From Phenylobacterium sp. (GTDB lineage Bacteria; Pseudomonadota; Alphaproteobacteria; Caulobacterales; Caulobacteraceae): 64,000 nt of DNA. The notes beneath the pieces are model-generated. The model was not told the origin of the DNA. It saw only the letters and a program-made list of their open reading frames with translations, and did not search any database. A program made the position numbers and the translations under genes. The first letter of the stretch is position 1. Each line of letters opens with the position of its first letter. Of the stretch, positions 51,871-59,494 are shown piece after piece. The stretch spans positions 1 to 64,000 of the forward strand of contig NZ_JAHBYD010000016.1 of assembly GCF_019636135.1 (NCBI RefSeq), given 5' to 3'.

Positions 51871-52716
51871 ATGAACGCCCCCGGCCCGACCCTGGAGCTC
51901 CTCCGCGTCACGAACGGCGACGTCGAGATCGCCGCCGACGTGGCCGGCCCCGCCGACGGCGCGCCGGTGATCCTGCTGCACGGCGGCGGCCAGACCCGCG
52001 GCGCCTGGGGCGGGGCGCTGGCCGAGGGCGCCCGGCGCGGGTTCCGGATGGTCAGCGCCGACCTGCGCGGCCACGGCGAGAGCGGCTGGTCGCCCGCCGC
52101 CGACTACGGCATGGCCGCCCACGCCTCCGACATCCGCGCCCTCGCCGATGCGCTGCCGGCGCCGCCGTTCCTGGTGGGCGCCTCGCTGGGCGGCATGGCC
52201 AGCCTCAGCTACGCCGCGCTCGGCCACCCGCTGGCGGGCCTCGTCATGGTGGACATCGCCCCGACCGTGAACACGGCCGGGACCGACAAGATCCTGGCCT
52301 TCATGCACAGCGCCCCCGAGGGCTTCGCCAGCGTCGACGAGGCCGCCGACGCGGTCGCCGCCTACCTGCCGCACCGCAAGCGCCCGAAGGACACCTCGGG
52401 CCTGCTGCGCAACCTGCGCCTGAAGGGCGGCCGCTACCACTGGCACTGGGACCCGCGGATGTTCGGCGAGGGCCGCCGGCCGCGCGACACCGACGGCCTG
52501 CGCGACGCCGCCCGCGGCCTCGCCGTGCCGACCCTGCTGGTCCGCGGCCGCCTCTCCGACGTGCTCAGCCAGGAAGGCGTGGACGACTTCCTCGGGCTCG
52601 CGCCGCACGCCGAGTTCGCCGACATCGCCGGGGCCGACCACATGGTCGCCGGCGACCGCAACGACGCCTTCAACGACGCCGTCTTCGCCTTCCTGCAACG
52701 CCACGCCGGCCGCTAG
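51871..52716 (+). CDS. Alpha/beta-fold hydrolase
   Basis: A protein of 281 residues. The oxyanion motif is ILLHGGGQTRGAW, the nucleophile elbow VGASLGGMA has Ser105, and the C-terminal DIAGADHMVAGDRNDAFNDAV carries the catalytic His; LLVRGRLSDVLS holds the likely Asp. Substrate range (esters, epoxides, lactones) cannot be told. It is divergent from exoD. Confidence 0.88.
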   Translation: MNAPGPTLELLRVTNGDVEIAADVAGPADGAPVILLHGGGQTRGAWGGALAEGARRGFRMVSADLRGHGESGWSPAADYGMAAHASDIRALADALPAPPFLVGASLGGMASLSYAALGHPLAGLVMVDIAPTVNTAGTDKILAFMHSAPEGFASVDEAADAVAAYLPHRKRPKDTSGLLRNLRLKGGRYHWHWDPRMFGEGRRPRDTDGLRDAARGLAVPTLLVRGRLSDVLSQEGVDDFLGLAPHAEFADIAGADHMVAGDRNDAFNDAVFAFLQRHAGR

Positions 52717-52747
52717 CCGCAGCGCGGGCCGCCAATCGAGGACAAGC

Positions 52748-52854
52748 CTAGAGCATCGTGCCGAAAAGTGACGGCCGGTTTTCGGCGAAAACGATGCGAA
52801 ATCCAAAATCTAGAGCCCGGTGCGTGATTCCCGAATCACGCACCCCGCTCTAGC
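52748..52854. repeat. Family G repeat (alphaproteobacterial intergenic element)
   Basis: TAGAGCATCGTGCCGAAAAGTGACGGCCGGTTTTCGGCGAAAACGATGC forms one hairpin, followed by CTAGAGCCCGGTGCGTGATTCCCGAATCACGCACCCCGCTCTA forming another. This two-hairpin form resembles intergenic repeats known from rhizobia and relatives. The terminal CTA supplies the TAG stop of the minus-strand regulator gene. Confidence 0.85.
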
Positions 52855-54730
52855 GCAGGCCGGCGCAGAAGGCGGGGGCGTCGGCGGCCTGGCAGAAATC
52901 GGGCCGCGTGCCCGAGGTCCTCCAGTAGGCCACCAGCCCCTTGCGTTCGAGCAGCGGAAGGTAGCCCGGGTCATGCCGCAGGCCGGCGACCAGGGGGTTG
53001 AACAGCAGTTGGCCGCCGTCGGGGCCATAGCGGTCCATCAGCCGCGAGACGGCGGCGAGCGCCTCGTCCGGACGGCCCATCAGGGCCAGCAGCAGCGCCG
53101 GCCGTTCCTCCAGCATCGGCGGGCGCGCCTTCCACCCGTCCAGCGACGGCGCGGCGGCCAGCCGTCGGATCGCGGGCAGAAGGGCGGCCATCCGCGCCCG
53201 GTCCCCGGCGGCCACCGCGTCGAACGCATCGGCCATCGTGCGCTCGGTGTCCGTCTCGGCGTCCTCCCGGATCAGCCGCGCGGCGCCGGCCCAGTCGCGG
53301 CGCGAGATCGCGGCGTCCAGGCGCGCGAACGCGATCCACGACTTGTCGCCCCAGGCGGCCTCCACCGTGCGCAGCACCTCCTGCGCCCGCGCCGGCTGGC
53401 CGTCGAAGAACCAGGCGTGGGCCAGCGAAAGCTGTTCGCTGCCGCCCGCCTCGATGTCGATGGACCGCTGGTACTCGCCCAGCGCCTCGTCGACGCGGCC
53501 CACGTCCATCAGGAAGTCGCCGTAGTCGCGGTGCTCGCAACTGCAGTCGGTGTTCGGCGTCGAGATCGCCTTCTTCAGCAGGGCCTCGACCTCGGCGTAG
53601 GGCGTCCCCGGCGGTTGCAGCCACGACATCACGCGATAGGCGGAGCTGGATCCGGGGTTCAGCGCCAGCGCGCGTTTCGCCGCCTCCAGCCCCTGCCGGC
53701 GCAGGGCCGGCGCGTCCTGCGGCGCCGCCCCGAACGCGGCGCTGCCGTAGGCGTAGGCCATCTGCGACCAGCCGGCCGCGAACCGCGGCTCCTCGCGCAC
53801 CAGGTTCGCGGCGATGTCGATTCGGCGGCGCGCCGTGCCGCCGCCGCAGAGTTCGAAGTGCATGCTGCGGGCATGCCGCCCGATCCGCCGCCCGTGCTCG
53901 GCCAGGGGCACGAGGCCGCAACGCAGGAAGCCCGAGACGCCCACCGCCACCTGGGTGGCGCTGCGCAGGCTGTCCTGTGCGGTATCCTGCGACCAGGACC
54001 GCAGCCGCTGGCCCGACCGGTCCTCCAGCCACATCGCGTAGTGCAGCCGGTCGCCGGCCCGCGACACCGCGCCGTTCAGGGTGAAGTCGGCCCGGCCGCC
54101 GTCGACGATGTCGATGATCTTGTCGCTGTCGAACGCCGCCTCGATCTGGTGCTGCAGCACCGTGGGCAGGTCCTTCGGCGCCGCCCCGTCCAGCGCGCGG
54201 AACGCGCCGATCGCCAGGGTGTAGCTCCGCGGCTCGGCCGGCCGCAACGCCATCCAGGCGACCGCCACCGCCACGACGACGAGGCCGGCCCCGATGGCCA
54301 GGGCCGCCCAGCGGCGGCGGCGCGCCGGGTCCGGCTCGGGCCCCGCGATGGGCTTCGGCTCCGGGGCGCCTGCCGGTTCGCGGGCCGGCGCCGTGGCCGC
54401 GCCGGTCTCGTCCAGCCGGTAGCCGACGCGGCTGATGGTGGTGATCTCGAAGCCGCCGCGGGCCGCCGCCAGCCGGCGCAGGGCCTGGATGCAGCGGTTG
54501 ATGGCGTCGTCGCCGACGATCCGGCCGTCCCAGCAGGCGAAGACCAGTTGCGCGCGCGACACCACCTGCCCGCGGCTGCGCGCCAGCACCACCAGCACCT
54601 TCATGACCCGCGGCTCGAGCGCCTCGGCGGCGCCGTCGCCCGCCACGACCTCGCGGGTCGGCGGCCGCACGGTCAGCCCGCCCAGGACGAACGGCGGCTC
54701 GTCCGCGAGATCGGCGGGACGCTCCGGCAT
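52850..54730 (-). CDS. CadC-like membrane transcriptional regulator with TPR-type sensor
   Basis: A protein of 626 residues. The N-terminal winged helix of OmpR type spans about 13-107 (RVMKVLVVLARSRGQVVSRAQL, ISRVGYRL), followed by a Pro-rich linker and one membrane helix at about 141-162. The periplasmic part has an adenylate-cyclase-associated TolB-like region and several helical TPR-like repeats. Such proteins bind DNA while anchored in the membrane. No acceptor Asp domain is present, so it is not a two-component regulator. Its TAG stop lies in the end of the family G repeat. Confidence 0.86.
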   Translation of the reverse strand: MPERPADLADEPPFVLGGLTVRPPTREVVAGDGAAEALEPRVMKVLVVLARSRGQVVSRAQLVFACWDGRIVGDDAINRCIQALRRLAAARGGFEITTISRVGYRLDETGAATAPAREPAGAPEPKPIAGPEPDPARRRRWAALAIGAGLVVVAVAVAWMALRPAEPRSYTLAIGAFRALDGAAPKDLPTVLQHQIEAAFDSDKIIDIVDGGRADFTLNGAVSRAGDRLHYAMWLEDRSGQRLRSWSQDTAQDSLRSATQVAVGVSGFLRCGLVPLAEHGRRIGRHARSMHFELCGGGTARRRIDIAANLVREEPRFAAGWSQMAYAYGSAAFGAAPQDAPALRRQGLEAAKRALALNPGSSSAYRVMSWLQPPGTPYAEVEALLKKAISTPNTDCSCEHRDYGDFLMDVGRVDEALGEYQRSIDIEAGGSEQLSLAHAWFFDGQPARAQEVLRTVEAAWGDKSWIAFARLDAAISRRDWAGAARLIREDAETDTERTMADAFDAVAAGDRARMAALLPAIRRLAAAPSLDGWKARPPMLEERPALLLALMGRPDEALAAVSRLMDRYGPDGGQLLFNPLVAGLRHDPGYLPLLERKGLVAYWRTSGTRPDFCQAADAPAFCAGLR

Positions 54731-54907
54731 CTAGGCTCGCAACAACGACGCTACGCGCAAGGGAAGCCCATCCCACCCGCCTACAAGGCCCGCACTACGC
54801 CTATGCGGTTCCTGCCCGGCTGTCGATCCGGCGCCGGCGCTGGGCATGAGCCCGGAAACGCCGCATGCTCCTCGCCGGGCGCCTCACGCCGCGAAAGACG
54901 ACAGTCG

Positions 54908-55363
54908 ATGATCGAACCCCATCCGTCCGGCGGCTACATCCTGGAGGAACTGCGCGTCGGGATGACCGCCGAGAAGCGCGTGACCGTGACCGAGGCGCGG
55001 ATCGCGCAGTTCGCCGAGGCGTCGGACGACTTCAATCCGGTGCATATGGACGCGGCGTTCGCGGCGCGGACGGCGTACCGCGGCCGGATCGCCCACGGGC
55101 TGCTCTCGGCGTCGTTCGGCTCGGCGGTGGTGGGCGTCATCCTGCCCGGGGCGGGGGCGATCTACCTCGGACAGACGCTCAACTTCCACAAGCCGGTCCG
55201 CATCGGCGACGTCGCCGTCGCCCGCGTCACGGTCGCCACGATCGACGAGGCGGCCGCCCGCGTCGTCCTGCGCTGCGAGGTCCACGTCGGCGACGACCTG
55301 GTGATGGACGGCGACGCCACCGTCCGCGTCCCCCGCCGCCGACGCCCCGCGAAGGCGGACTAG
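54908..55363 (+). CDS. MaoC-like (R)-specific enoyl-CoA hydratase
   Basis: A protein of 151 residues of the hot-dog fold. The hydratase 2 motif is DDFNPVHMDAAFA (catalytic D41, H46), then GRIAHGLLSASFGSAV. It adds water to trans-2-enoyl-CoA to give the (R)-3-hydroxy form, as PhaJ does in polyhydroxyalkanoate supply. ATG 54908 is the first with family similarity. It stands alone between the regulator and the dehydrogenase; acyl-CoA dehydrogenases lie 4 kb away. Confidence 0.9.
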   Translation: MIEPHPSGGYILEELRVGMTAEKRVTVTEARIAQFAEASDDFNPVHMDAAFAARTAYRGRIAHGLLSASFGSAVVGVILPGAGAIYLGQTLNFHKPVRIGDVAVARVTVATIDEAAARVVLRCEVHVGDDLVMDGDATVRVPRRRRPAKAD

Positions 55364-55413
55364 GGGACCGATCGAAGCCGGGTTCCAGACCCGGCGACGA
55401 ATGGGGTTTCGTC

Positions 55414-56526
55414 CTAGTAGACCACCACGGTGCGGATGCTCTCGCCGGCATGCATGAGGTCGAAGGCCTCGTTGATGCGGTCCAGCGGCAGGCGGTGGGT
55501 GATCATCGGGTCGATCTGGATCTGGCCGTCCATGTACCAGTCGACCACCTTCGGCGTGTCGGTGCGCCCGCGCGCGCCGCCGAAGGCCGTGCCCTTCCAG
55601 ACCCGCCCCGTCACCAGTTGGAACGGCCGCGTGGCGACCTCCTTGCCCGCCTCGGCCACCCCGATGATGATGCTCTCGCCCCAGCCGCGGTGGCAGGCTT
55701 CCAGCGCCTGGCGCATCACCGTCGTGTTGCCCGTGGCGTCGAAGGTGTAGTCCGCCCCGCCGTCGGTCAGTTCCACCAGGTGCGCCACCAGGTCCTTGCC
55801 GCCCAGCCGGTGCGGGTCGACGAAGTGGGTCATGCCGAACCTGCGGCCCCAGTCCTCGCGCTTGGGCTGGATGTCGACGCCCACGATCTGGCTCGCGCCC
55901 ACCATCCTCAGGCCCTGGATCACGTTGAGCCCGATGCCGCCCAGGCCGAACACGATGCAGCGGCTCCCCGCCTCGACCCCGGCCGTGTTCACCACCGCCC
56001 CCACGCCTGTGGTCACGCCGCAGCCGATGTAGCAGGCGGTGTCGAACGGCGCGTCCTTGCGGATCTTCGCCACCGCGATCTCGGGCAGCACCGTGTGGTT
56101 CGAGAACGTCGAACAGCCCATGTAGTGGAAGACCTGCTGGCCCTTGTACGAGAACCGGCTGGTCCCGTCGGGCATCAGCCCCCTGCCCTGCGTCGCCCGG
56201 ATCGCCGTGCAGAGGTTGGTCTTCCGCGACAGGCAGCTTTTGCACTGCCGGCATTCCGGCGTGTAGAGCGGGATCACGTGGTCGCCCACCGCCACGCTCG
56301 TCACGCCCGGCCCCACCTCCACCACCACGCCCGCGCCCTCATGGCCCAGGATCGACGGGAACAGCCCCTCCGAGTCCAGCCCGTCCAGCGTGTACGCATC
56401 CGTGTGGCACACCCCCGTCGCCTTGATCTCCACCAGCACCTCGCCGGCCCGCGGACCCTCCAGGTCCACCTCCACGATCTCCAGCGGCTTCTTCGCCTCG
56501 AAGGCGACCGCGGCGCGGGTCTTCAT
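55414..56526 (-). CDS. S-(hydroxymethyl)glutathione dehydrogenase / class III alcohol dehydrogenase
   Basis: A protein of 370 residues, the usual length. The catalytic zinc ligands lie in GVCHTDAYTL and GHEGAGVV; the structural zinc cysteines are in PECRQCKSCLSRKTNLC; VFGLGGIGLNVIQGLRMVGA is the NAD fold. It oxidises S-hydroxymethylglutathione in formaldehyde detoxification and also reduces S-nitrosoglutathione. ATG 56526 follows GAGGATCCCCGC. The partner S-formylglutathione hydrolase is not adjacent. Known gene names are frmA or adhC. Confidence 0.95.
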   Translation of the reverse strand: MKTRAAVAFEAKKPLEIVEVDLEGPRAGEVLVEIKATGVCHTDAYTLDGLDSEGLFPSILGHEGAGVVVEVGPGVTSVAVGDHVIPLYTPECRQCKSCLSRKTNLCTAIRATQGRGLMPDGTSRFSYKGQQVFHYMGCSTFSNHTVLPEIAVAKIRKDAPFDTACYIGCGVTTGVGAVVNTAGVEAGSRCIVFGLGGIGLNVIQGLRMVGASQIVGVDIQPKREDWGRRFGMTHFVDPHRLGGKDLVAHLVELTDGGADYTFDATGNTTVMRQALEACHRGWGESIIIGVAEAGKEVATRPFQLVTGRVWKGTAFGGARGRTDTPKVVDWYMDGQIQIDPMITHRLPLDRINEAFDLMHAGESIRTVVVY

Positions 56527-56641
56527 GCGGGGATCCTCGACTCTCTGGCGCGCGTCTTCAGGGCGGCGCAGCATTTCCTAGGGCCCGATCGCAGGGAAGT
56601 CGACCTATGGATGCGTCCGCCCCGCCCCCCGCTGCCCCGGC

Positions 56642-56781
56642 CCCGACCTTACCGGCGCCGTGCGCAAGGCCTACATCCTGCAATACGCCCCCGAAGGCGC
56701 CGAAGTCGTCCTCCCCGACGGCCAGCGCATCCCCCAGGACGACCCGACCGCCAGTTCCCCGTCCTCCAGGACGGCCGCTAG
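56642..56781 (+). pseudogene. Broken 3' end of a PhyH dioxygenase gene
   Basis: The frame reads VRKAYILQYAPEGAEVVLPDG then QRIPQDDP, matching the end of PhyH protein 2 at 35634 (VRKAYILQYASDG ... LPDGQVIPQTDP). After DDP the similarity continues in another frame as RQFPVLQDGR followed by a stop (PhyH 2 ends RQFKILEGGR), so a one-base deletion has occurred. Nothing upstream of about 56642 resembles the enzyme. It is a relic of a second, diverged copy. Confidence 0.8.
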
Positions 56782-56799
56782 CGCACCCCACCCTACGAA

Positions 56800-56840
56800 C
56801 GTCATCCCCCGGCTTGTCCGGGGGACCCATTGGGCTGTGA
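56800..56840. repeat. Half copy of a family B repeat
   Basis: CGTCATCCCCCGGCTTGTCCGG followed by GGGACCCATTGGGCTGTGA is the full left arm of family B; the right arm is missing. It lies between the broken dioxygenase gene and the stop of the terminase-like gene. Confidence 0.85.
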
Positions 56841-56862
56841 TCTGGGAGTCACGGGCAGCGGC

Positions 56863-57639
56863 TCAAGCCTTCGGCGGCTTCGGCCTCGACCTGCGCGGCG
56901 GCCGAATCCGCGGCCCACCGCGCGGCCCCAACGGCGGCGGGCGCACGTCGCGGTGATAGGGCTGCAACTCCGCGCCCGCCCGCGCCAGCTCGGCCGCCAG
57001 CCCCTCGCGGTACAGCTTCGGCATCAGCCGCCCCTTGCGCGCGAACAGCGCGCGCCGCGCCGCCGTCCCCTGCGCGATGCTCATCCGCATGTCGCCGACC
57101 TCGTCCACCACCCGCTCGGCCTCCATGCCGAACATGAAGCCCCGCCACCCGCACGCCTCCACGAACGCCAGCCGGAAGCCCGGGCACTTCCGCACCCGCG
57201 AGTACAGCGCCTTGGCCGAAGGCGCCCCCGGCGCCCGCACCGCCGCGCTCACCGACGCCCCGTCCCGCACCGCCTGCAACAGCCCCGCCAGCGCCGCCGC
57301 CGGAACCCGCTCCCGCTGCCCGCCGCGCCCGCGCCTGCGCCCCTTCAGCGCCCGCAAGGCGTCCGCATACGACCGCCGCGACTCCGCCAGCCCCGCCCGC
57401 ACCTCCGCCACCCGCGCCCCGAACTCGGGCACGACGTTCATCCACCGGAACACCGTGCAGTACGCCGGCATCCGCGGATCGGCCGTGATCGCCTTCACCG
57501 TCTCCCCCTCCGCGATCCGCGCCAGGATCAACCGCCCCATCGCCCACGTGAACGCCGTGTCCTTGTCCCCCGCCGCCTTGTCCATCGGCGGCACCGGCCA
57601 CTCGCGGGCAGGGCGGCGATAGTCGAAGGGCTGGGTCAT
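56863..57639 (-). CDS. Terminase-small-subunit-like protein, orphan
   Basis: A protein of 258 residues. Residues about 28-75 (AMGRLILARIAEGETVKAITADPRMPAYCTVFRWMNVVPEF) form a helix-turn-helix like that of phage terminase small subunits, in which DPxMPxxxTVxRW is characteristic. A second similar HTH region follows (LLQAVRDGASVSAAVRA ... ALYSRVRKCPGF). The C-terminus is very basic (RDVRPPPLGPRGGPRIRPPRRSRPK). No large terminase, portal or capsid genes are near, so it is an orphan or was recruited for another DNA-binding role. Confidence 0.68.
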   Translation of the reverse strand: MTQPFDYRRPAREWPVPPMDKAAGDKDTAFTWAMGRLILARIAEGETVKAITADPRMPAYCTVFRWMNVVPEFGARVAEVRAGLAESRRSYADALRALKGRRRGRGGQRERVPAAALAGLLQAVRDGASVSAAVRAPGAPSAKALYSRVRKCPGFRLAFVEACGWRGFMFGMEAERVVDEVGDMRMSIAQGTAARRALFARKGRLMPKLYREGLAAELARAGAELQPYHRDVRPPPLGPRGGPRIRPPRRSRPKPPKA

Positions 57640-57710
57640 GGGCCCACGCTGCCAGCCCCCTACGTCAGAACCGGACGTTGACGCTCGCCTCAATGTTCGC
57701 ATTATGTTCT

Positions 57711-57797
57711 TACCTCCCCCGCGCAGCGGCGGGAGGGGGACCGTCCGCCGAGCCCGGCGCCGCCGGGCGTAGAGCGGATGGTGGAGGGGGCGAGCCG
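57711..57797. repeat. Family C half repeat, left flank of DUF559 gene 2
   Basis: TACCTCCCCCGCGCAGCGGCGGGAGGGGGACCGTCCGCCGAGCCCGG and so on to GGTGGAGGGGGCGAGCCGC. It is nearly identical over about 85 bases to the left half of the copy at 58167, in the same orientation, and has no right half. Confidence 0.92.
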
Positions 57798-57807
57798 CCG
57801 GCACGAT

Positions 57808-58263
57808 ATGCGAAACCGCCTGATCACCAACCGCGCCCGAACGCTTCGCAAGGCGATGAGCAGCGCCGAGGTCATCCTCTGGACCCGCCTGCGCGGTCGC
57901 GGCGCCGACAAGCCCACCTTCCGCCGCCAGCACCCCTTCGGCTCGATCATCCTCGACTTCTACTGCCCGTCCGCCCGCCTCGCCGTCGAGGTCGACGGGC
58001 GCACGCATTGGGACGATGCGGCCCGCGAGAAGGACGCCGCCCGTGACTACTGGCTCGGGACCCAAGGCATCGAGGTCATGCGCATCGACGCCTCACACGT
58101 CTACCGCGACCTCGCAGACGTCGTGGACGGCATCCTCCGCCGCGCGGAAGAGCGCCGCACCTTCCTCACCTCCCCCGCGGAGCGGCGGGAGGGGGACCGT
58201 CCGCCGAGCCCGGCGCCGCCGGGCGTAGAGCGGATGGTGGAGGGGGCGAGCCGCAAACGCTGA
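57808..58263 (+). CDS. DUF559 (PD-(D/E)XK-like) endonuclease-domain protein 2
   Basis: A protein of 151 residues from ATG 57808. The family core is intact: E21 and W25 in AEVILWTRLR, R40, D50 in IILDFYC, and VEVDGRTHWDD with E61, D63 and H67, then GIEVMRIDASHVYRD. It resembles the product at 25699 but is clearly not a recent copy. About 32 C-terminal residues, from TSPAERREGD to the stop, are read from the family C repeat at 58167. Direct repeats on both sides mark it as part of a repeat-bounded unit. Confidence 0.88.
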   Translation: MRNRLITNRARTLRKAMSSAEVILWTRLRGRGADKPTFRRQHPFGSIILDFYCPSARLAVEVDGRTHWDDAAREKDAARDYWLGTQGIEVMRIDASHVYRDLADVVDGILRRAEERRTFLTSPAERREGDRPPSPAPPGVERMVEGASRKR

Positions 58264-58372
58264 GCCAGCCGCCGCCGATCAGCCCGCCGAGCCTGAGGTT
58301 CGCCCCCTCCACCACTCGCTCTTCGCTACGCTCGGCGAGCGGTCCCCCTCCCGCCGCTTCGCGGGGGAGGTA
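58167..58372. repeat. Family C repeat, full copy, right flank of DUF559 gene 2
   Basis: The left half repeats 57711-57797 almost base for base. The right half, from CCCCCTCCACC through CCCCCTCCCGCCGCTTCGCGGGGGAGGTA, is the inverted arm. It overlaps the 3' end of the nuclease gene. Confidence 0.92.
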
Positions 58373-58391
58373 GAACAGCATCCTTCAGGAT

Positions 58392-58433
58392 GTCGCGGTG
58401 ATAGGGCTGGATCCGTCGAACGGCTGGGTCATG
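58392..58433 (-). pseudogene. Deletion scar of a second terminase-like gene
   Basis: GTCGCGGTGATAGGGCTG at 58392 is identical to 18 bases near the 3' end of the terminase-like gene (56947-56964). Next to it, GTCGAACGGCTGGGTCATG (58415-58433) matches that gene's first codons at 57621-57639 with one mismatch. Only six bases lie between, so about 650 bases have been lost. The two ends of a gene copy have fused. Confidence 0.7.
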
Positions 58434-58493
58434 CGCCGAAGGCGCCGCGCACGTGCGTCGGAAGCGGACGCAGCGATCAGAACGCCGGACCGT

Positions 58494-58697
58494 TCAGCGA
58501 GCCCTGCGCCGGCGCGGCGGCTCAGGTTCCACGGAGGCGGCGACCGGCGGCAGCACGAGCGCGGAAAATGACCTGGCGATCAGGCCATGCGTGCGCCTGA
58601 ACCTCGCGCGCGTCAGTCCATAGGCAAGCGCCGCGATCGCACTGCACCACACCGCTGTGACCAGAGCGACGGTCTCGAGAAGATGGTCGGCGTTCAT
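58494..58697 (-). CDS. Small membrane protein of unknown function
   Basis: A protein of 67 residues with one clear hydrophobic helix near the start (LETVALVTAVWCSAIAALAYGL) and possibly a second (SFSALVLPPVAASV), and a basic tail PPRRRRAR. Its ATG overlaps the stop of the gene at 58694 by four bases, so the pair is coupled. I do not recognise the family. Confidence 0.6.
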   Translation of the reverse strand: MNADHLLETVALVTAVWCSAIAALAYGLTRARFRRTHGLIARSFSALVLPPVAASVEPEPPRRRRAR

Positions 58698-59161
58698 CTT
58701 ATACCTCTCAGCCTGCCCGCAAGGGCGCGCAGCCTGGCGGCGCGCGCCGTCTCGTCGCTCGCCGCAATGGTCGTCTGCGTCCTTCCTATCCCGAGGACGC
58801 CCAGAGAGAAAGCGCCACCGATCAACGCATAGATGGGTCCTGCGGCGCCGCCTGTCACCACGATGCTCAGGATCGCGGCGCCCGTCACAGCGACAGCGAC
58901 CGGAAAGCCGCTTCGATCGATCAGTTCGACCCGGCTCTGGGCGCCTCGCGCGACCTCCTCCAGTTCATCGGCTATGGCGTCGAGCACGTCCCCGACGAAC
59001 TCCCTGAAGTTCGGGTCGTTCTCGGCGCGCATCAATCGGACGAGCTCCGTCCGGGCGGCGAAGTCGTCGAACAGGCGGATGAAACGCCCGGATGGAAGTT
59101 CGCTCTCTTCGCCCATATAGGCGGCCCGGGCGCGCGCGATGAACGTCGCGGCCGGGCTCAC
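58694..59161 (-). CDS. Protein of unknown function with hydrophobic C-terminal half
   Basis: A protein of 155 residues. The N-terminal half is charged and helical (GRFIRLFDDFAARTELVRLMRAENDPNFREFVGDVLDAIADELEEVARG is split over this region), and then two hydrophobic stretches follow (VAVAVTGAAILSIVVTG, GPIYALIGGAFSLGVLGIG). It may be a membrane-associated protein. It is coupled with the 67-residue gene downstream. No known family is evident. It lies in the debris zone with terminase and nuclease genes, so recent acquisition is plausible. Confidence 0.65.
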   Translation of the reverse strand: MSPAATFIARARAAYMGEESELPSGRFIRLFDDFAARTELVRLMRAENDPNFREFVGDVLDAIADELEEVARGAQSRVELIDRSGFPVAVAVTGAAILSIVVTGGAAGPIYALIGGAFSLGVLGIGRTQTTIAASDETARAARLRALAGRLRGIR

Positions 59162-59360
59162 AGGCGCCGCGCGAGGCTGAACGAGATCGGTCTGGGGTGG
59201 TCAGGCACAAGCATTCCCGAAGCCGGCTCCGACACCATGTTTGACCGCGCCGGCTCTCATATGCACGCCGATTCTGCGGTTTGCCCGGCTCGGCGGCGAG
59301 CATCCTTCAGGATGGTCTCCCGCTCTTGAACCCATGGCTGATGGCGAGCCTGAGGGCTGA

Positions 59361-59402
59361 GCCGTCCCGGTTTCGCCGCAGGCGAAGACCGGGACGGCTC
59401 AG
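59361..59402. repeat. Short family E-like hairpin
   Basis: GAGCCGTCCCGGTTTCGCC and the inverted GGCGAAGACCGGGACGGCTC form a long hairpin, resembling the CCCGGTTTTGG...CCGGGA part of family E. The gap 59162-59494 holds this, the next terminator, and on the minus strand a frame containing QERETILKDARRRAGQ of unknown origin; no gene is supported. Confidence 0.7.
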
Positions 59403-59436
59403 CAAGAACCCCGCCGGCGTCACCGCCAGCGGGGCT
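59403..59436 (-). terminator. Terminator-like hairpin after the acyl-CoA dehydrogenase genes
   Basis: On the minus strand CCCCGCTGGCG-GTGA-CGCCGGCGGGG forms an eleven-pair stem with one G-T pair, followed by TTCTTG. It lies about 60 bases beyond the stop of the dehydrogenase gene at 59495. Confidence 0.7.
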
Positions 59437-59494
59437 CCCCAAACTCACCAATTCAGCCGCTAGCGCCCGCGCTCCCGCGCCGGCGCCCGCCGCC

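Noticed and set aside
53000..54776. A 601-codon frame in the same strand as the CadC-like gene but another phase
   Set aside because: It lacks the winged helix and membrane segment that the correct frame shows.
56863..58065. Upstream extension of the terminase-like gene
   Set aside because: The extra codons read through the family C repeat and the antisense of DUF559 gene 2; similarity starts at ATG 57639.
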